In this document: positions 47,445 to 59,400 of the stretch, one piece after another | Position numbering within the stretch: position 1 is the first letter of the stretch | Layout of the letters: each line of letters starts with the position of its first letter | Source of the DNA: Hansfordia pulvinata | Taxonomy: Eukaryota; Ascomycota; Sordariomycetes; Xylariales | Length of the DNA stretch: 64,000 nucleotides | Direction: 5' to 3' | NCBI GenBank assembly: GCA_006538405.1 | Contig: BJKQ01000004.1 | Span: 2,418,001 to 2,482,000 of the forward strand | The notes under the pieces: model-generated | Databases searched by the model: none | What the model was told of the DNA's origin: nothing | Seen by the model: only the letters and a program-made list of their open reading frames with translations | Position numbers and translations under genes: made by a program

Positions 47445-48093
47445 CCAATGTTAAGGTTTGTTGATTATCGATTTGCGCGGATCTGTAAATTGCCAAACGT
47501 CCGGGACCAAAGGTGGATATGGTCGAAAGTGCGCTGTAAATCATGAAGAATAGGATAGAGAGCAACGACGGCTGTCTGTTGCTCATACCCTATCACCGAG
47601 CCTGGACCTTGTTCCTAATGATAGGCATGGTGTAGAGGGAAGAGTTAAGTTCTTGTCTTGCGCACCCAACATGAGTCTGCCTATTCCGACCTCGGGAGTG
47701 ACATTCTTCTCTTTCAAGATTGCACCTTCCTTCCACGACGCATGCATCACTGCAATCTCTGGCTGCAGCGAGGGAAGGTTCCAGGGCTCGGTGTTTAGGC
47801 ATCCGTCGCGCCTGCCGCGCTTGCCTTGGAAAGTGATTCGGGTTGACACCTCGATTACATTCATGTTTGTCAGTAAGTTACTTAATGTCAAACGTAACAC
47901 GTATGAAAGAGCTTCCAAGTAACTTAGTAAGTGAGCGATAAGGGATTTATAGAAATCATTACAACAAGCAATGAATATATCCATAAGAAGGTTGATGGGA
48001 AAGAAAAAATACGTCGCAGCTCTTTCATCGACGAGTTATACGATATAATCTCCCCGTAGTGGAACAAAAATTGTGGAGCATTCTTCCATCGCA
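47445..48093. other. Intergenic region before tRNA-Ala
   Basis: No gene is supported. AT content is higher than in the rest of the window. A 10-bp perfect inverted repeat (TAAGTTACTT at 47874-47883 and its complement at 47917-47926, 33-nt loop) could form a small hairpin but may be chance. Confidence 0.55.
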
Positions 48094-48181
48094 GGGCGTG
48101 TAACTCAGTGGTAGAGTGCTCGCTTCGCATCGCACCGAATGTGTCTGCGAGAAGTCCAGGGTTCAACTCCCTGCTCGTCCA
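48094..48181 (+). tRNA. tRNA-Ala (anticodon CGC) with a 16-nt intron
   Basis: The mature 72 nt fold as a cloverleaf. The acceptor GGGCGTG pairs with CTCGTCC and includes the G3-U70 pair that marks alanine tRNAs, though the sixth pair is T-T. The D stem is ACTC/GAGT and the T stem CAGGG/CCCTG with loop TTCAACT. The anticodon stem CTCGC/GCGAG encloses anticodon CGC at loop positions 34-36. An intron of 16 nt (about 48125-48140) sits at the canonical place after position 37. The discriminator is A at 48181. A T-rich Pol III terminator follows directly. Confidence 0.92.
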
Positions 48182-48280
48182 GGTTCTTTTTTCGCTATGT
48201 TGCAACTCTATGATCCGATCAGCGTTGGACCAGGTTCTTTTTTTGCGATGTTGCAACTCTATGATCCGATCAGCGTTGGA
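48179..48280 (+). repeat. 51-bp tandem duplication at the 3' end of tRNA-Ala
   Basis: Copies at 48179-48229 and 48230-48280 are the same length and differ at only two positions. Each starts CCAGGTTC, carries a T6 or T7 run and continues GCAACTCTATGATCCGATCA to GCGTTGGA. The first copy begins on the last three bases of the tRNA gene, so the T-rich terminator is duplicated. Confidence 0.93.
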
Positions 48281-48939
48281 CCGCTATTGTGTAAGTGACC
48301 CCTGTTCTGGCTCCTTTTTTTTTTTGTCTCCCTCCCCCGTTCCCAATTTGCATACTCTCTACTGCGTGCCGATGTAGTGTAATCGCAGCATGGCTCCTTA
48401 TCATAGTGTCATGGGAACGACATTGGTGGCTTTTTGAAGGCCAGCTGGATAGAGGTAGGGACCAAAGCGTTGACGAAGAATCTTCATCAATCCGATCAAC
48501 AATAATTAAAGGTAAATTAACTCTTACAGCTGTTGCCGGAAGAGCAATGCCAGAACGGGAAATGCCCCCTGCGAACTCCTTGGGCCAGCCGTACCCCGCG
48601 CTTCCGGGGGGTCGGTCCGTGGCAGATCCCTGGCCTCAACCTCGGCTGACGGACGGAACACGCCTTACGGCCAGAGAGGCGAGTGAGCCCCTTGTAAGCC
48701 CCTTGTCTCGTAGACAGCCTATTTCTAAAGTGTCTGTCACCGATATATCACCACACCACAGCGACTCCTCCAACTCACAATCCCCTGCAACGCAGAGGCT
48801 GTCGACTAACAACTTCTACCTGGCAGACAACAACAAGTTCACCGACCGAACCAGCGGAAACTCATTTTTAACCAGTCCACCACCAAGTCCACATTACGTT
48901 TCCCGGGCGGTGCTAAACAGGGGGGGTTGGAACGAGAGA
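48281..48939. other. Upstream region of the acyl-CoA dehydrogenase
   Basis: The reading frame of the downstream enzyme stays open through this whole stretch back to about 48295, with in-frame ATG codons near 48547 and 48562. The translated sequence is Ser/Pro/Thr-rich without domain signs, so I treat it as promoter and leader. It could encode an N-terminal extension. Confidence 0.5.
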
Positions 48940-50397
48940 ATGGACGACCACACCGACGGCGCCGCCAGCGCGTCCTCGCCCGCGTCCGCGTCCGCACCCG
49001 CGCCACCAGCTACAGAGAGCTCCAAGCTGCCCTGGGCGGAGCCGGCGTGGCACGGCGCGCTGGCGTCGCCGTACTACGCCGACTCGCACCGGCGGCTGCA
49101 GGCGTACGCGCGGCGGTGGGTCGACGAGCACGTCCCCGCCCGGACGGCGCTCGAGTGGGAGGCGGCCGGCGACTGCGGGCCCGAGGCGCGCGACGCCTGG
49201 CTGCGCTCGGGCCTGTCGCTGCTCGAGGTGCCGGCCGAGTACCGGCCCCGCGGGGGCGGCGGCTCGGATGGCTCCTCCGGCTCGGATGACGACGCTGCGG
49301 CGGCGGATCCGGCCTCGGCCCTGCCCGTCCGCGTCGCCGACCTCGACGCCTTCCACCACCTGATCCTGACCGACGAGCTGTCGCGCTGCGAGGGCGGGGT
49401 GGGCACGGCCCTGTCGGGCGGCGCCAACGTCATCGGCCTGCCGCCGCTGATCCACCACGGCACCGAGGCGCAGAAGCGGCGCTGGCTCCCGGGGCTCTTC
49501 GACCGGGACCCGGCCCGCCGCCTGGGCTTCTGCCTGGGCATCACGGAGCCCGGGGGCGGGAGCGACGTGGGCAACATCCAGACCACGGCCCGGAGACACC
49601 GGGGCCAGGGCGGGTCGGCGGCCGACGACTACTACGTCGTCGACGGGACCAAGAAGTGGATCACGGGGGCGCGGTGGGCCACGCACATGACGACGGCGGT
49701 GCGCACCGGCGGCGGCGGCGGCGGAGGCGGCGGCATCTCGCTGCTGGTGATCCCGCTGCGCAGCGAGGGCGTCACCGTCGAGCCCATCGCCAACAGCGGC
49801 CAGGGGGCCGGCGGCGCGTGCTGGGTGCGCCTGCGCGGCGTCCGCGTGCCCGCCGCCGACCACCTGCTGGGCGCCGAGGGCGCGGGCTTCCCGCTGGTCA
49901 TGACCAACTTCAACCGCGAGCGCTTCGTCATGGCCGCCGGCTGCAACCGCAAGGCGCGCAGCTGCCTGTCGCTCGCGCTCGAGTACGCCCACGGCCGCCG
50001 CACCTTCGGCCGGCCCCTCGCCGACCGCCAGCTCATCCGCCACAAGCTGACCACGCTGGCCCGCGAGGTCGAGTCGCACTGGGCCTGGCTCGAGCAGATC
50101 GCGTACCACGTGCAGGCCGGCGGGAGCGGGGGCTGGCAGGACCCGGGCATCGCCGGCCGCGTCGCCCTGGCCAAGGTCTCCGGAGGCCGCATCCTCGAGC
50201 TAGCCGCCCGCGAGGCCCAGCAGGTCATGGGGGGCGTCGCCTACCAGCGCGCCGGTCCCGCCGGCGGCGGGCAGGTCGAGCAGATCACCCGCGACCTGCG
50301 CATGATGGTCGTCGGCGGCGGCTCCGAGGAGATCCTCGGCGACCTGGCGTTCCGCGAGGAGGTCAAGCGGGCCCGCAAGCAGGGGGCCAAGCTGTAG
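48940..50397 (+). CDS. Acyl-CoA dehydrogenase, probably peroxisomal
   Basis: This is a flavoenzyme of the acyl-CoA dehydrogenase family, likely acting in fatty- or branched-acid oxidation. Motifs are GFCLGITEPGGGSDVGNIQT (FAD and substrate binding), YYVVDGTKKWITGA, GAEGAGFPLVMTNFNRERF, ALEYAHGRRTFGRPLADRQL and AREAQQVMGGVAYQ, then a C-terminal RDLRMMVVGGGSEEILGD. The protein ends QGAKL; AKL is a good type 1 peroxisomal signal, fitting the peroxisomal form known in filamentous fungi. A run of nine Gly interrupts the middle domain ([14 protein letters not shown]). The start at 48940 gives 485 residues, close to the family norm plus an Ala/Ser/Pro-rich N terminus; earlier in-frame starts exist. 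No intron or frame change is seen. Confidence 0.92.
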   Translation: MDDHTDGAASASSPASASAPAPPATESSKLPWAEPAWHGALASPYYADSHRRLQAYARRWVDEHVPARTALEWEAAGDCGPEARDAWLRSGLSLLEVPAEYRPRGGGGSDGSSGSDDDAAAADPASALPVRVADLDAFHHLILTDELSRCEGGVGTALSGGANVIGLPPLIHHGTEAQKRRWLPGLFDRDPARRLGFCLGITEPGGGSDVGNIQTTARRHRGQGGSAADDYYVVDGTKKWITGARWATHMTTAVRTGGGGGGGGGISLLVIPLRSEGVTVEPIANSGQGAGGACWVRLRGVRVPAADHLLGAEGAGFPLVMTNFNRERFVMAAGCNRKARSCLSLALEYAHGRRTFGRPLADRQLIRHKLTTLAREVESHWAWLEQIAYHVQAGGSGGWQDPGIAGRVALAKVSGGRILELAAREAQQVMGGVAYQRAGPAGGGQVEQITRDLRMMVVGGGSEEILGDLAFREEVKRARKQGAKL

Positions 50398-50668
50398 ATG
50401 AATTCCTGGGCAAAGCCGAGTGCCGGATGCCGGATGCTGGATGCTTTGTGTAAGCGTGGGTGTGTAAAACGTTGCCATATTTTCTCATGAACAAAAAGTG
50501 CCTTTCCCCATACGTCGACCCGCCTCCCTCGCGATAAAGCACTGCAGCTTCAGAGTTCCAAGATTGGCAGGAAGTTCCAGGGCCATTGTCTATTTCGGCA
50601 CCTCGCATTCGCTCCAGACATTATATTACGTAGGTGGACATGGATGTGTTTGCCCTTCATCCCGCCTC
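50398..50668. other. Short intergenic region between convergent genes
   Basis: The 3' flanks of the acyl-CoA dehydrogenase (+) and Mdm12 (-). A short GCCGGATGCCGGATGCTGGATGC tract at about 50422-50444 is a degenerate tandem repeat. Nothing else is seen. Confidence 0.6.
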
Positions 50669-51582
50669 CTACACGAGGAACGTCCAGAAGCTGGGGTAAA
50701 CGAATTCCTCCTCAAAGATACGCCGGACCTGCTCGAGGACGAAGCGCTCGACCTTTCCGACGTTCTTGAGGCTCTGCTTGGAGCCCTCGCGTTGCCCAAT
50801 CTCGCTCTCGACCCGAATCTCCTGCAGCAGCCCTCCGAGGCGGCCCTTTTCCTTCTTGCCCGGGCCGCCATCGTTGCTGCCGCCGGCTCCTGGAGTCGCC
50901 GCGTGGCCGTGCCCCTGCTGCCGTTTCTGCTGCTGCTGCTGCCCGGGCTGCTCCTCGTCCTCGTCCTCGTCCTCGCTCTCGCCCACGGCCGCCAGCGCGT
51001 CCTCGGGGCTGAGGAAGCAAAAGTGCACCCGCTTGCGGATGTACGCCAACACACCGACGCCGTCAAAGGTCAGCCCCGTGATGTTGAGCTTGACGGGGAT
51101 CCCCACGAAGCTGGGCATCGGGTAGTCGAGCAGGATCTCCGCCGTCAGCATAAGCCGCACGTCGCCCGCGTACCGGATCCGGAATACGGTCTGCATGTCC
51201 TCGGGTCGCGGCTCGCGGTACTTGCGCGGCGGCTCGTCCTCGTCATCGTCATCGTCCTCTCCCCCTTTTCCCTGCCCGTCGCCGCCGGTTACCCAGTTGC
51301 TGCTATTCCCCTCGTCTTCGCCGTAGTCGTCTTCCTCGTCGATCGCCGACGCCGCCGCGCCCAGCCCGGCCATGTCCCGCGTGGGCGGCCTCGACGGAGC
51401 CCCCGCCGACGTTGGCGCCAGCGTCGACACGCTGTGCTTCTCGCGCAGCGGCGGTGGCGGCGGGGCCAACGACGCACCCCCGGCGGCGGCGGCAAAGTCG
51501 GTCACCGATATGGAGCTCTGAGACGGGTTGCGCTCGTGGCCACCGCCGCCGCCCCCCGATAGCCCTGCGCTGGGGGAGGGAA

Positions 51583-51613
<31 letters not shown>

Positions 51614-52500
51614 TGGGACTGGCTGGATCGCCGCCGGCCCCGGCGACGCGGGCTGCTGCCGGCGCTCGAAGGGTACTGGTGGTGGCGGTCGTGGTGATCG
51701 GCCAGCCAGCCGTTGAGATGCTGAGCTCCCGCGACGGCGGCCAGCGGGGTCTGCGAGCCGCCCACGCCGGGCCAGCCGCCGGCCGCCGTGGCCGCTGCCA
51801 GCTTGGACTGGAAGAAGTGCATGTTGGAGGTGCCCCCCGGGATGCCGGGCGTCGAGGCGCCTAGACCCACAAACGTGGGCGTCCCGATGTCGGCCGGGGT
51901 CGCCGGCGCGCTGCGCAGACCCGTGGTGCGGATGTGCGGTGGGAATGGGAACTCGCCGGCCTCCTGGCGCGACGATGAGTTGTTGTTGTTGTTGTTGTTG
52001 TGGCCGCCGAACCCGCGAGAGCCTCCTCCTGGGCTGTCAGCCCTGCCTCCGCCGCCGCCGGCGAACCGCCTCCGCTGCTCGTCGAGCCTCCTCCTCTCCG
52101 CCATCCTGATGGCGTCCGGCACGTGGTCGCCTCCATCTAGATCCATGCGGCCCAGGGCGTGCGCGGCAGAGTCGGGGCCCGACTGGCGATGTCGCTCGCC
52201 ATAGTCTCCACCACCCGCATGGTCCCCACCGCTGTGGCCGCCCCCTTGTTCCTCGTCCTCCTCGTCATCGTCCAGGTCGCCGTTGTCCTCGTAAAAGTCA
52301 GGCAGCGGGTCGCAGATGTCCTTGAGCGCGACCTCGGGCGGGATGCTGCCGAACGCAAATTCGTGGACAGTGACGCTCTTGATGAAGCGCGGCAGCGGCA
52401 CGCCCTGGAACTTGGTGTGGATGAAGTCGCGGATGCGCTCGGCGAGCTCCGCGCCGTCCGGCCCGCCCGTCAGCGTCTCCCAGTTCAGCTCTATCGACAT
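50669..52500 (-). CDS. mdm12: Mdm12, ERMES tether subunit
   Basis: Mdm12 is a lipid-binding SMP-domain protein linking Mmm1 in the ER to Mdm10/Mdm34 in the mitochondrial outer membrane. The N terminus [20 protein letters not shown], then [20 protein letters not shown] and [20 protein letters not shown], is diagnostic. The second half of the SMP fold contains [40 protein letters not shown] and the C-terminal [20 protein letters not shown]. Between them lie long acidic, Gly-, Asn- and Ser-rich inserts, so the protein is about 610 residues against 271 in yeast. No intron is seen. The frame change at the C6 run 51552-51557 is repaired by one base. It is a same-strand neighbour of Fab1. Confidence 0.95.
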
Positions 52501-53483
52501 GGCACAGCGCCCGGCGCCGAGCGGTCCTGGTGGCTCGGGCCTGCGCGGGTGCTCGCTTGCTGCCTGCGGTGGAACCCTCAGAGACAGACAGAGCCTCGAA
52601 CCTTCTGCGCTGCCGAATGAACTTGGTGGGACAGAGCCTGGGGGCCCGTGTGGCGGTCAGATGCCTCCCTTGTCGTCCGTCGTCCGGGTAGGATGGGCGT
52701 CAATAGCACGAGCTTGATTGGGACCTGGAACTAGGGACCGCGCGCGAATGAATATGCACATACATGCATAAGAAGGTGAAGCGTTCAATGTTGTGGGATG
52801 TCGTGAGATCATTTACTCGTAGTGCATGGATGGGGGTGTGTCTGGTCAGGCAGCCCTGGAGGAGACTGATACGAGAGGGATGTAGAACGCGCTGTAAATA
52901 CACCGGGCGCGACTTACCCACGCGTGCCAGGGCACTCTGAGCCTGGTACCCACAGCGATACGTGGGCCGGTTACCCGCTTCCCACTGATGAAATGCACCA
53001 CGCTGGCGACTCGACAGGCCAGAATCGTCGCTCGCGCCATGTGCCTGCCTGCACATGTATGTAGGTACCCATGATATACATGTATAATATGAGACTGTAG
53101 GTATTTCAAGTGGGACTCCTGTCTACGAGTATTAGCTCCTTGACCCGCGATCGTGATCGCCGCCTCATGCTCCAAGGCGTGTGGAATATTGCTGAGCTCA
53201 AACATCCGCTGTGCACCAGGCAAAGGCAGCCTCGATTCAACACCGAAAACATATCTCATGAATCTCATCCTCGCTCGTATGGTGCTGACGATAGCCCCTA
53301 ACAACAAGACCGAGCTCCCGCAAGAGAGTCCACCTCTTCCCAGAGAAATAACTCCATACTATATCATATGCAATTCGCGCCCACGCTACGTGGCATGTTT
53401 GCCAGGTATCAATACAAGTCTCCAAAAGAAATTGAAATCAACACGCCATCAACACCTGCTTCGCCAGACAGACAGTGCCCCCT
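52501..53483. other. Intergenic region upstream of Mdm12 and downstream of Fab1
   Basis: About 980 bases holding the presumed Mdm12 promoter and the Fab1 3' flank. Open frames (52846-53307 on the minus strand, 53153-53575 on the plus) have no domain. TACATGTA-like palindromic words occur near 52757-52770 and 53052-53085. Confidence 0.55.
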
Positions 53484-56400
53484 TCATGCAAGCACTCCGT
53501 GTTCCGCCACAGGCCCATCATCGCCCGCCAGATGAACCTCGGCACGCGGCTTCGACGCCAACTGAGGAACGTTGAATTGGTGCCAGCAGTTGGGAGCCTG
53601 CAAAATATACCTGGATAGTTTGGTCTGGTCAGTATTCTATCTCTGTTGCCCCGGCTTGCCCGTGCTCGTGAAACCCCACGAAGGGGCCTCAGTTGACTTA
53701 CCTGGCCATGGCTTCGCGGAACCGCGATTTGTATTCCTTGGGGCTTGTCACAGTCGGCCTGTTGCGACCGCCGCCGCCAAACCCGCGGTCCTTGATCCAA
53801 CTCTCCAGCTTCTTGTCCCAGGTGTAGGTTCGGATGCAGTCAATGATGCCCACCACAAGCTCACGTCGGCTTTCGTCCACGGCAATCATCAAAGAGTAGT
53901 CCATGACGTTCTGGCGCGCCAAGAACAGCGTGTCGTTCCAGACCGAAGCCCGAAGCAGCTTCTTCGAGTGCTCTCGCGCGAACAGCGGCGACTCGTAGAT
54001 ATACTCGACCATGTTCTCGTCCAGCAGCACCTCATTCTGCTCGCCTGTCGACTGGATTTTTCGATTGCGCATGGATCCTTTCAGATCGAAAATCCGGCTG
54101 GGGCTGCGGTCGTAGAAGAGGTTTTCCATCAAGAGGAGGTCGAGTTTGATTTCGGTGTTGGTAAGGGGGTTCTTGATGATGACCTGGAAAAAGCCCAGCA
54201 TCTTGGCAATCACACTCGGCAAGTCATGGAAGAGAGCTTCTGCCATGATGCGGAAGTACGCCGGGGCAAATCTCAGAAATGCGGCCGTTTCCACAGGAGA
54301 TAGGGACTGGCTCGTGTTAGCTCGGTAGAACATGGGCGGCGATGGGCTTGCGACTCACCTTCATGACAAGACGGTCGTCTTGCGTCTTTAAAAACACAGA
54401 CTTGGTTTTGCCACCCTTCGAGTCCCACTTCAGACAGCGAGAGAGAGACTCCACGATTCGGTCGGCCACGCCACATTTGCGCCGAATGGCGTCAAACTGT
54501 TCCGCAAAGAAAACCTTCACCAACATCCTGGCCGAGCCCTTGGAGAACTGGTATTTGTAGTGGCTGCTTGTCGTATGCACGAGGCTGTTCTCGAGCCGCT
54601 CTTCACTGATAGGCCCATCTGCGTCCTCGAGGTCAAAGTCCGGCTGTTCCGAAGCTTCCGCCGGAAAGCTACCATCGTCTCCCAGTTTCCGACGATGAAA
54701 CTTGCGGAAGACGTCTTTGTAGTGCTCCGTCGTAAGAGCGAAAGCGATCAAAGAGCTGGGCTCGTCCTCGCGTACAATGATGTCCGAGTCGATGAAGATA
54801 TGGTCAGTCAGATTGAGCGGGTAGTCGAGCGGAGGCCACTCGCCGGCGGACCTCTCGTTCCAAAAGTTGGTCAACACCTTCATGAAGTTCAACCGATCGT
54901 GTTTGGGCAGTTCCAAGGGTATCTCTGTGCTCGAGTCAAGAGATTCGGCAATCTCCTCAAGCGTAGTACCTTCAAGAAGCGAAGGCTCGGTGTCGCTCTC
55001 TCCTTGCTCATCATCCGTGGGGTTGAGACTAGTGTTTTGGGTCAGATCGTCCGTTTCGGCTTCCGTCGTTGTCTCGTCAGCACGTGGGACGGCAGATGAG
55101 GGGACTTGGGCCAAGTCTTCGGCGGTGTCCCCCGTCTGAGTAGCTGGTCTTGTCCCAGGGGCTGGATTGGACTCGGGTCCCTTGGCAGCGCTGCTGTCTT
55201 CTTCGATAGGGCCAGGCTCTTTGACTGCTTCGTCGACGTTTTCATACACTTCGACAACAGCTTTGGTGCTTGACTTTTGGAGAAAAGGCCTGTAATGGGT
55301 GATTTTATCCGCTCGTTTCTTGCGGTCTTTCTCACGCTCCTTCTCAAATTCTCTCGACAGCTGCTCGAAATGTTTGCGGATTGTGGAAACTCTCGAGTCT
55401 CGCTTGCCGACGAACCGGGGAATTGCAGATTGGCCTCCCTTCCTGCTCGCTTTGAGGCCACTGAACAGCTTCTTCTCGCCTCTGGAGGACTCCCCGGTTG
55501 GAGTCTTTCGAGCATCCGCGCCTGGGTGGTCCTCAATCGTGGGCGTCACTCGGCCCTTGTCCCTGGACGCACCCAGCCCTTTCTTGCCCGTTGAAGGTGA
55601 AGGTCGTGGCAGTGTCGGCGTGTTGACTGGGTGTGAAATGGCTCGAACCATAGGCGGAGACACGGCCAAGCCCGCCCTACGGGAAGGACCGCGCTCTGGG
55701 TTCGTTGCAGTTGGAATGCTCGTGGCGGACGAATTGCCTTTCCCAGCTGCGGATGTAGCTGCTTCGGCCTCTTTCAAGACCGTGGCATGCTGTCGGCGCC
55801 GGAGCTCCTCCACCTGTTCTGTGACTGAGGCTTGGCCGTGCGATGGGGAAGCATCCGGCACTGGCGATAAAGGGGCTCCGAGGGTCGGAGGGGCTGTTTC
55901 AAGATACGAGGGCGTCTTGGGCGTGCTGGGAACTGTTTCTGCCTGGGCCGTGCTTGGAGTGGGAGGCACCACCGCCGACTTTGGCGTTGCAAGATCGAGG
56001 TGCTCTACACTTTCCGGCATGGCTTGATTGTCTGGCAGAATCTGCTCCTGGGGCAGGTCGAGGGGACCTTTCTCGGATATGGCCTCCAACTGGGGGGTGA
56101 TTGGAGCAGCTTCAGTAGCGCGTGACTCGGGTCTCGTGTCACCATCAGCAGAGCTCGCCTGGGTGCTCTTCTCATTTCCATCAAGGAAATCGATGCTTCC
56201 TTCAGCACTAGAAAGGGACTCCTTGGATTCATCTGTGAAAAGTTTTCGAAGGTGAACCATGGTCATCTTCCTGATATCCTTGTCTGTGGGCAGGAAATCC
56301 GCCTCGAACCGGGTGAAGATGGCGTCCCATTCGGCAACACGCTCGAGAATTTCTCTCAGGACCACGTTGAAAGGAATGACCTCATAATACTTGGAGCTCA

Positions 56401-59400
56401 TGTAGGTCTCTTGGAGCTTCTTTATGAGCGCAGTGTGGTCGTCTTGGATTTTCTTGTTCAGTCGTTCCAATTCTGTTCTGCACGCATCCGCTTTCTCGGG
56501 CAGGATGGTATCCAATTTGATGCCCTTGAGACGGGTTCTTACGGACGCGGTGAACCGAGTCCAGCGCTCCTGGGAATGCGTGAAGATGTCGTTCTTCATG
56601 TTCAGATCATGTTCGACTTTCCAGGTGATACGCACCCGAGGAACGATAATCTCGAGAAGGTCGATGGGGTCGTAGTGAACGCGGACAATCTTGTCGAGGA
56701 ATCCAAAATAACGGATATGGTCGCGATGGTGATCATGAGGACATACCCAGCCATCTTCATCCTCATCCTTGACTAGTCGGGTCCCTCTGCTCCAAAAAGA
56801 CAGCTCCAGGTACTTTCCGAAGGAGTACTTCCAGGCTCCCCTGGACATTTCCATCTCGCTGGTCTCTCGCTTGCACAGCTTGCAGTAGCTCCACATGGTG
56901 ATGTTCTCCCTTGCAGGTCGGCTTTTCTCTGGCTCGATAAAGACTGTGATGCGAGCCTCGCCATGCACATAGGTTCGGTGGTGCTCTTCCATCTTGCGGT
57001 CGCAGCTGTTGGTTCCACAGATGGAGTCCGCCCCGTAGCATATATCCTCAATGTATTGGCCAAGAGGGCAATCCGGATCCATGCCATTGGTATGCTCGGT
57101 GTGTTCGTCGTAGAAGGCGAAAGCGAAGAGACTGGGCTCCAGGCAGGGGATTTTTGTCTCGGTGCAAATCTGAGAATGGAGGACAACGATGTTCTGGTGG
57201 GCGTACGGCTCAAAGAGATCCAGATTCCCCTGAATGTAGTTCTCCCACTGCCGCGTCTGGGTTTGGTAGTGATACAGTGCTTTATCATACTCGGCATCAT
57301 GCACGGCATGCAGAATTTCCATGATTTGGCGGGGTGCTTTGTGTCCTGTCTGATGCACCATTGTCGGTTTGATAAGCTGGAATTTCTGCGGCTTTGGCTT
57401 TTCACCGTCGACCTGCTCTTCGACGATATCCTGATCCCGAAGCCTTTTGAGGTGCATCAACCGGCGTTCCAATTCGCGGGCCTTCATCAGCAAGTAGGGC
57501 TGGGCGAACTTGACGAATGGCGATGCCGACAGGATTCGCGTGTCGTATTTGGCCACCGTATCACTATAGTATGTTGGCATGGGGATGTCTTCGGGAGAAC
57601 ACTGTCGCTGGAATCTCGAGCATGAGTCTCGTGCAGTGAAATTAGCCTGTTCGTGTGCTCAATGGTTCGAGAAAGAGCTTGCTCTGGAGATACCAGATCT
57701 GCCCCCGACGGTGGGCCCTCCGATCCGTAGGACGCCTGACTTGGTGGAGCTTCGTCGAGTGTCAATGTTGACATTGTTCTCTGCCGAGGGTCAGATGCGT
57801 CTGCCCGGATCGATCCCAGTGAATCCTCGTCGCTCCGCTGGGTTGATGGTAGTGTCTCGCTAGTTGGCAACTGGATGAAGGAATCACGCATCAAGCATGA
57901 CTCCAGCTTCAAGTTGTAGACCACATATACCATGAACTCGGTTATGCGCTTGAGTCTGGCCAGAATTCCCGAGCTGGCGCCCCGGAGCGCGATTGTGCAG
58001 CCGAGATCATCTTGATTGCCCGTTAGGAAGATATACGTCTTTTTCCGACCCTTGATTTCATCGTTGACGAATGTTTTGACCTCGAACCCGGCGCTCTTTC
58101 CGGTCTGGAAATCGGGTCGGGGCAAGGACAGCATATCCATAGAGGAGACGATTTCTGTCTCCAGGCACCGCGAGACGGCGGACAAGACTGATGGCTTGAC
58201 GTTGTAGGCGACCGATATTCCATACTCAGAGAAGAGCTGCAAAGCGTAACCCGACACTCCCTTCTCCGCCAGAACCAGCTGCGGGCGCAGCAGCGACGCG
58301 ATTCTCTGAACCATTCTCGCGAGGTACTCTTTCTCTTGCTCGATGACGGAATGCAAGCTCATGAACTGTTGTTGATGCCGCTGATACTCGATGGGGAAGG
58401 AGACAATGACAACACGGGGCCCATTGATGCGTCGCGGCATGCTTTTCAAGGCAAGATTCTTCGTGAAGATTACACCAGAAACGTAACTAGTGTCACTGGG
58501 ACGCCCGCCTGGAATCTTCTTCAACTTGACATAATGCCGAATGTCCATGTCGTCCCCTCGTGCTATGTCGGGATCCACGGATGAGGTACATTTCAACAAG
58601 ATAGGCACGAGGGCATTTTCCCAGGAGGCGACATTGGGCACCTCGGCATCTTGAAGAAGCTGCTGCAACAGCCTTCGCACGTGAAGCAGACTCGCGGGGT
58701 TGAGTTCCAGTCTCGGCTCTTTATCTCCCTTCATTGACGAGCTCCGTGTCAATTTGGGTGGCAGCGACCCAGCAGGGCTATCAAAAACGGGAAGAGTCTC
58801 GGTCGAACCAGTCGGTCCCTTAAAGACGGCGGATTTCGGCCGTGGAGACCTCAGATGGTGTGCGCTAGCAATGCTCATGTTGCGGCGTCTGGACCCCATC
58901 CTGGGATGCATGGCAGGTGTGGAAATCTCTTCCCCACCCTTACTGGCGAAGCTGAATCCGCTGACGCTCTTCTCTGCCTGGGACCGCATCTTGCTCTTTC
59001 GACCGCCACCCACGTAGGACCCAAAATTGGCTCTGTCGCTCTCGAGCACAGGTGTCTGCTGGTCGTCTCCTGCCATGGTCTCGAAGATGCCCATCTGCTG
59101 CTCGTCGCCACTGGACTGATCTGAGAGGTAAGGCGCCAACTCCGGATCGATGACATTGTCGTCGTGGAATGCAGGCAGGCCAGGCTTTTTCGCAAGCTCA
59201 TCGTTCGCAGATTTGCGAAAGGGCGCACGGTCGTCAGGTGTTGACTTGAAGCGACCAAGCAGGCTTTGCTTGGAGTGCTGCCGTCTATGGCCAGAAGATT
59301 GAGGACGGGTCGATGCCACAGACTTTAACGACCGCGACGAGCTTGGCCGGCTCAGCTGGTGTGTATCGATTTCCAACACAGCTGAACTTCTGTTGGAGGC

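Noticed and set aside
47874..47926. 10-bp inverted repeat as a terminator or regulatory hairpin
   Set aside because: It is short, has a 33-nt loop, and sits in AT-richer DNA where such matches are expected by chance.
48913..50109. Minus-strand frame of 398 codons opposite the acyl-CoA dehydrogenase
   Set aside because: It arises from high GC at third codon positions. It has no domain, while the plus strand carries all family motifs.
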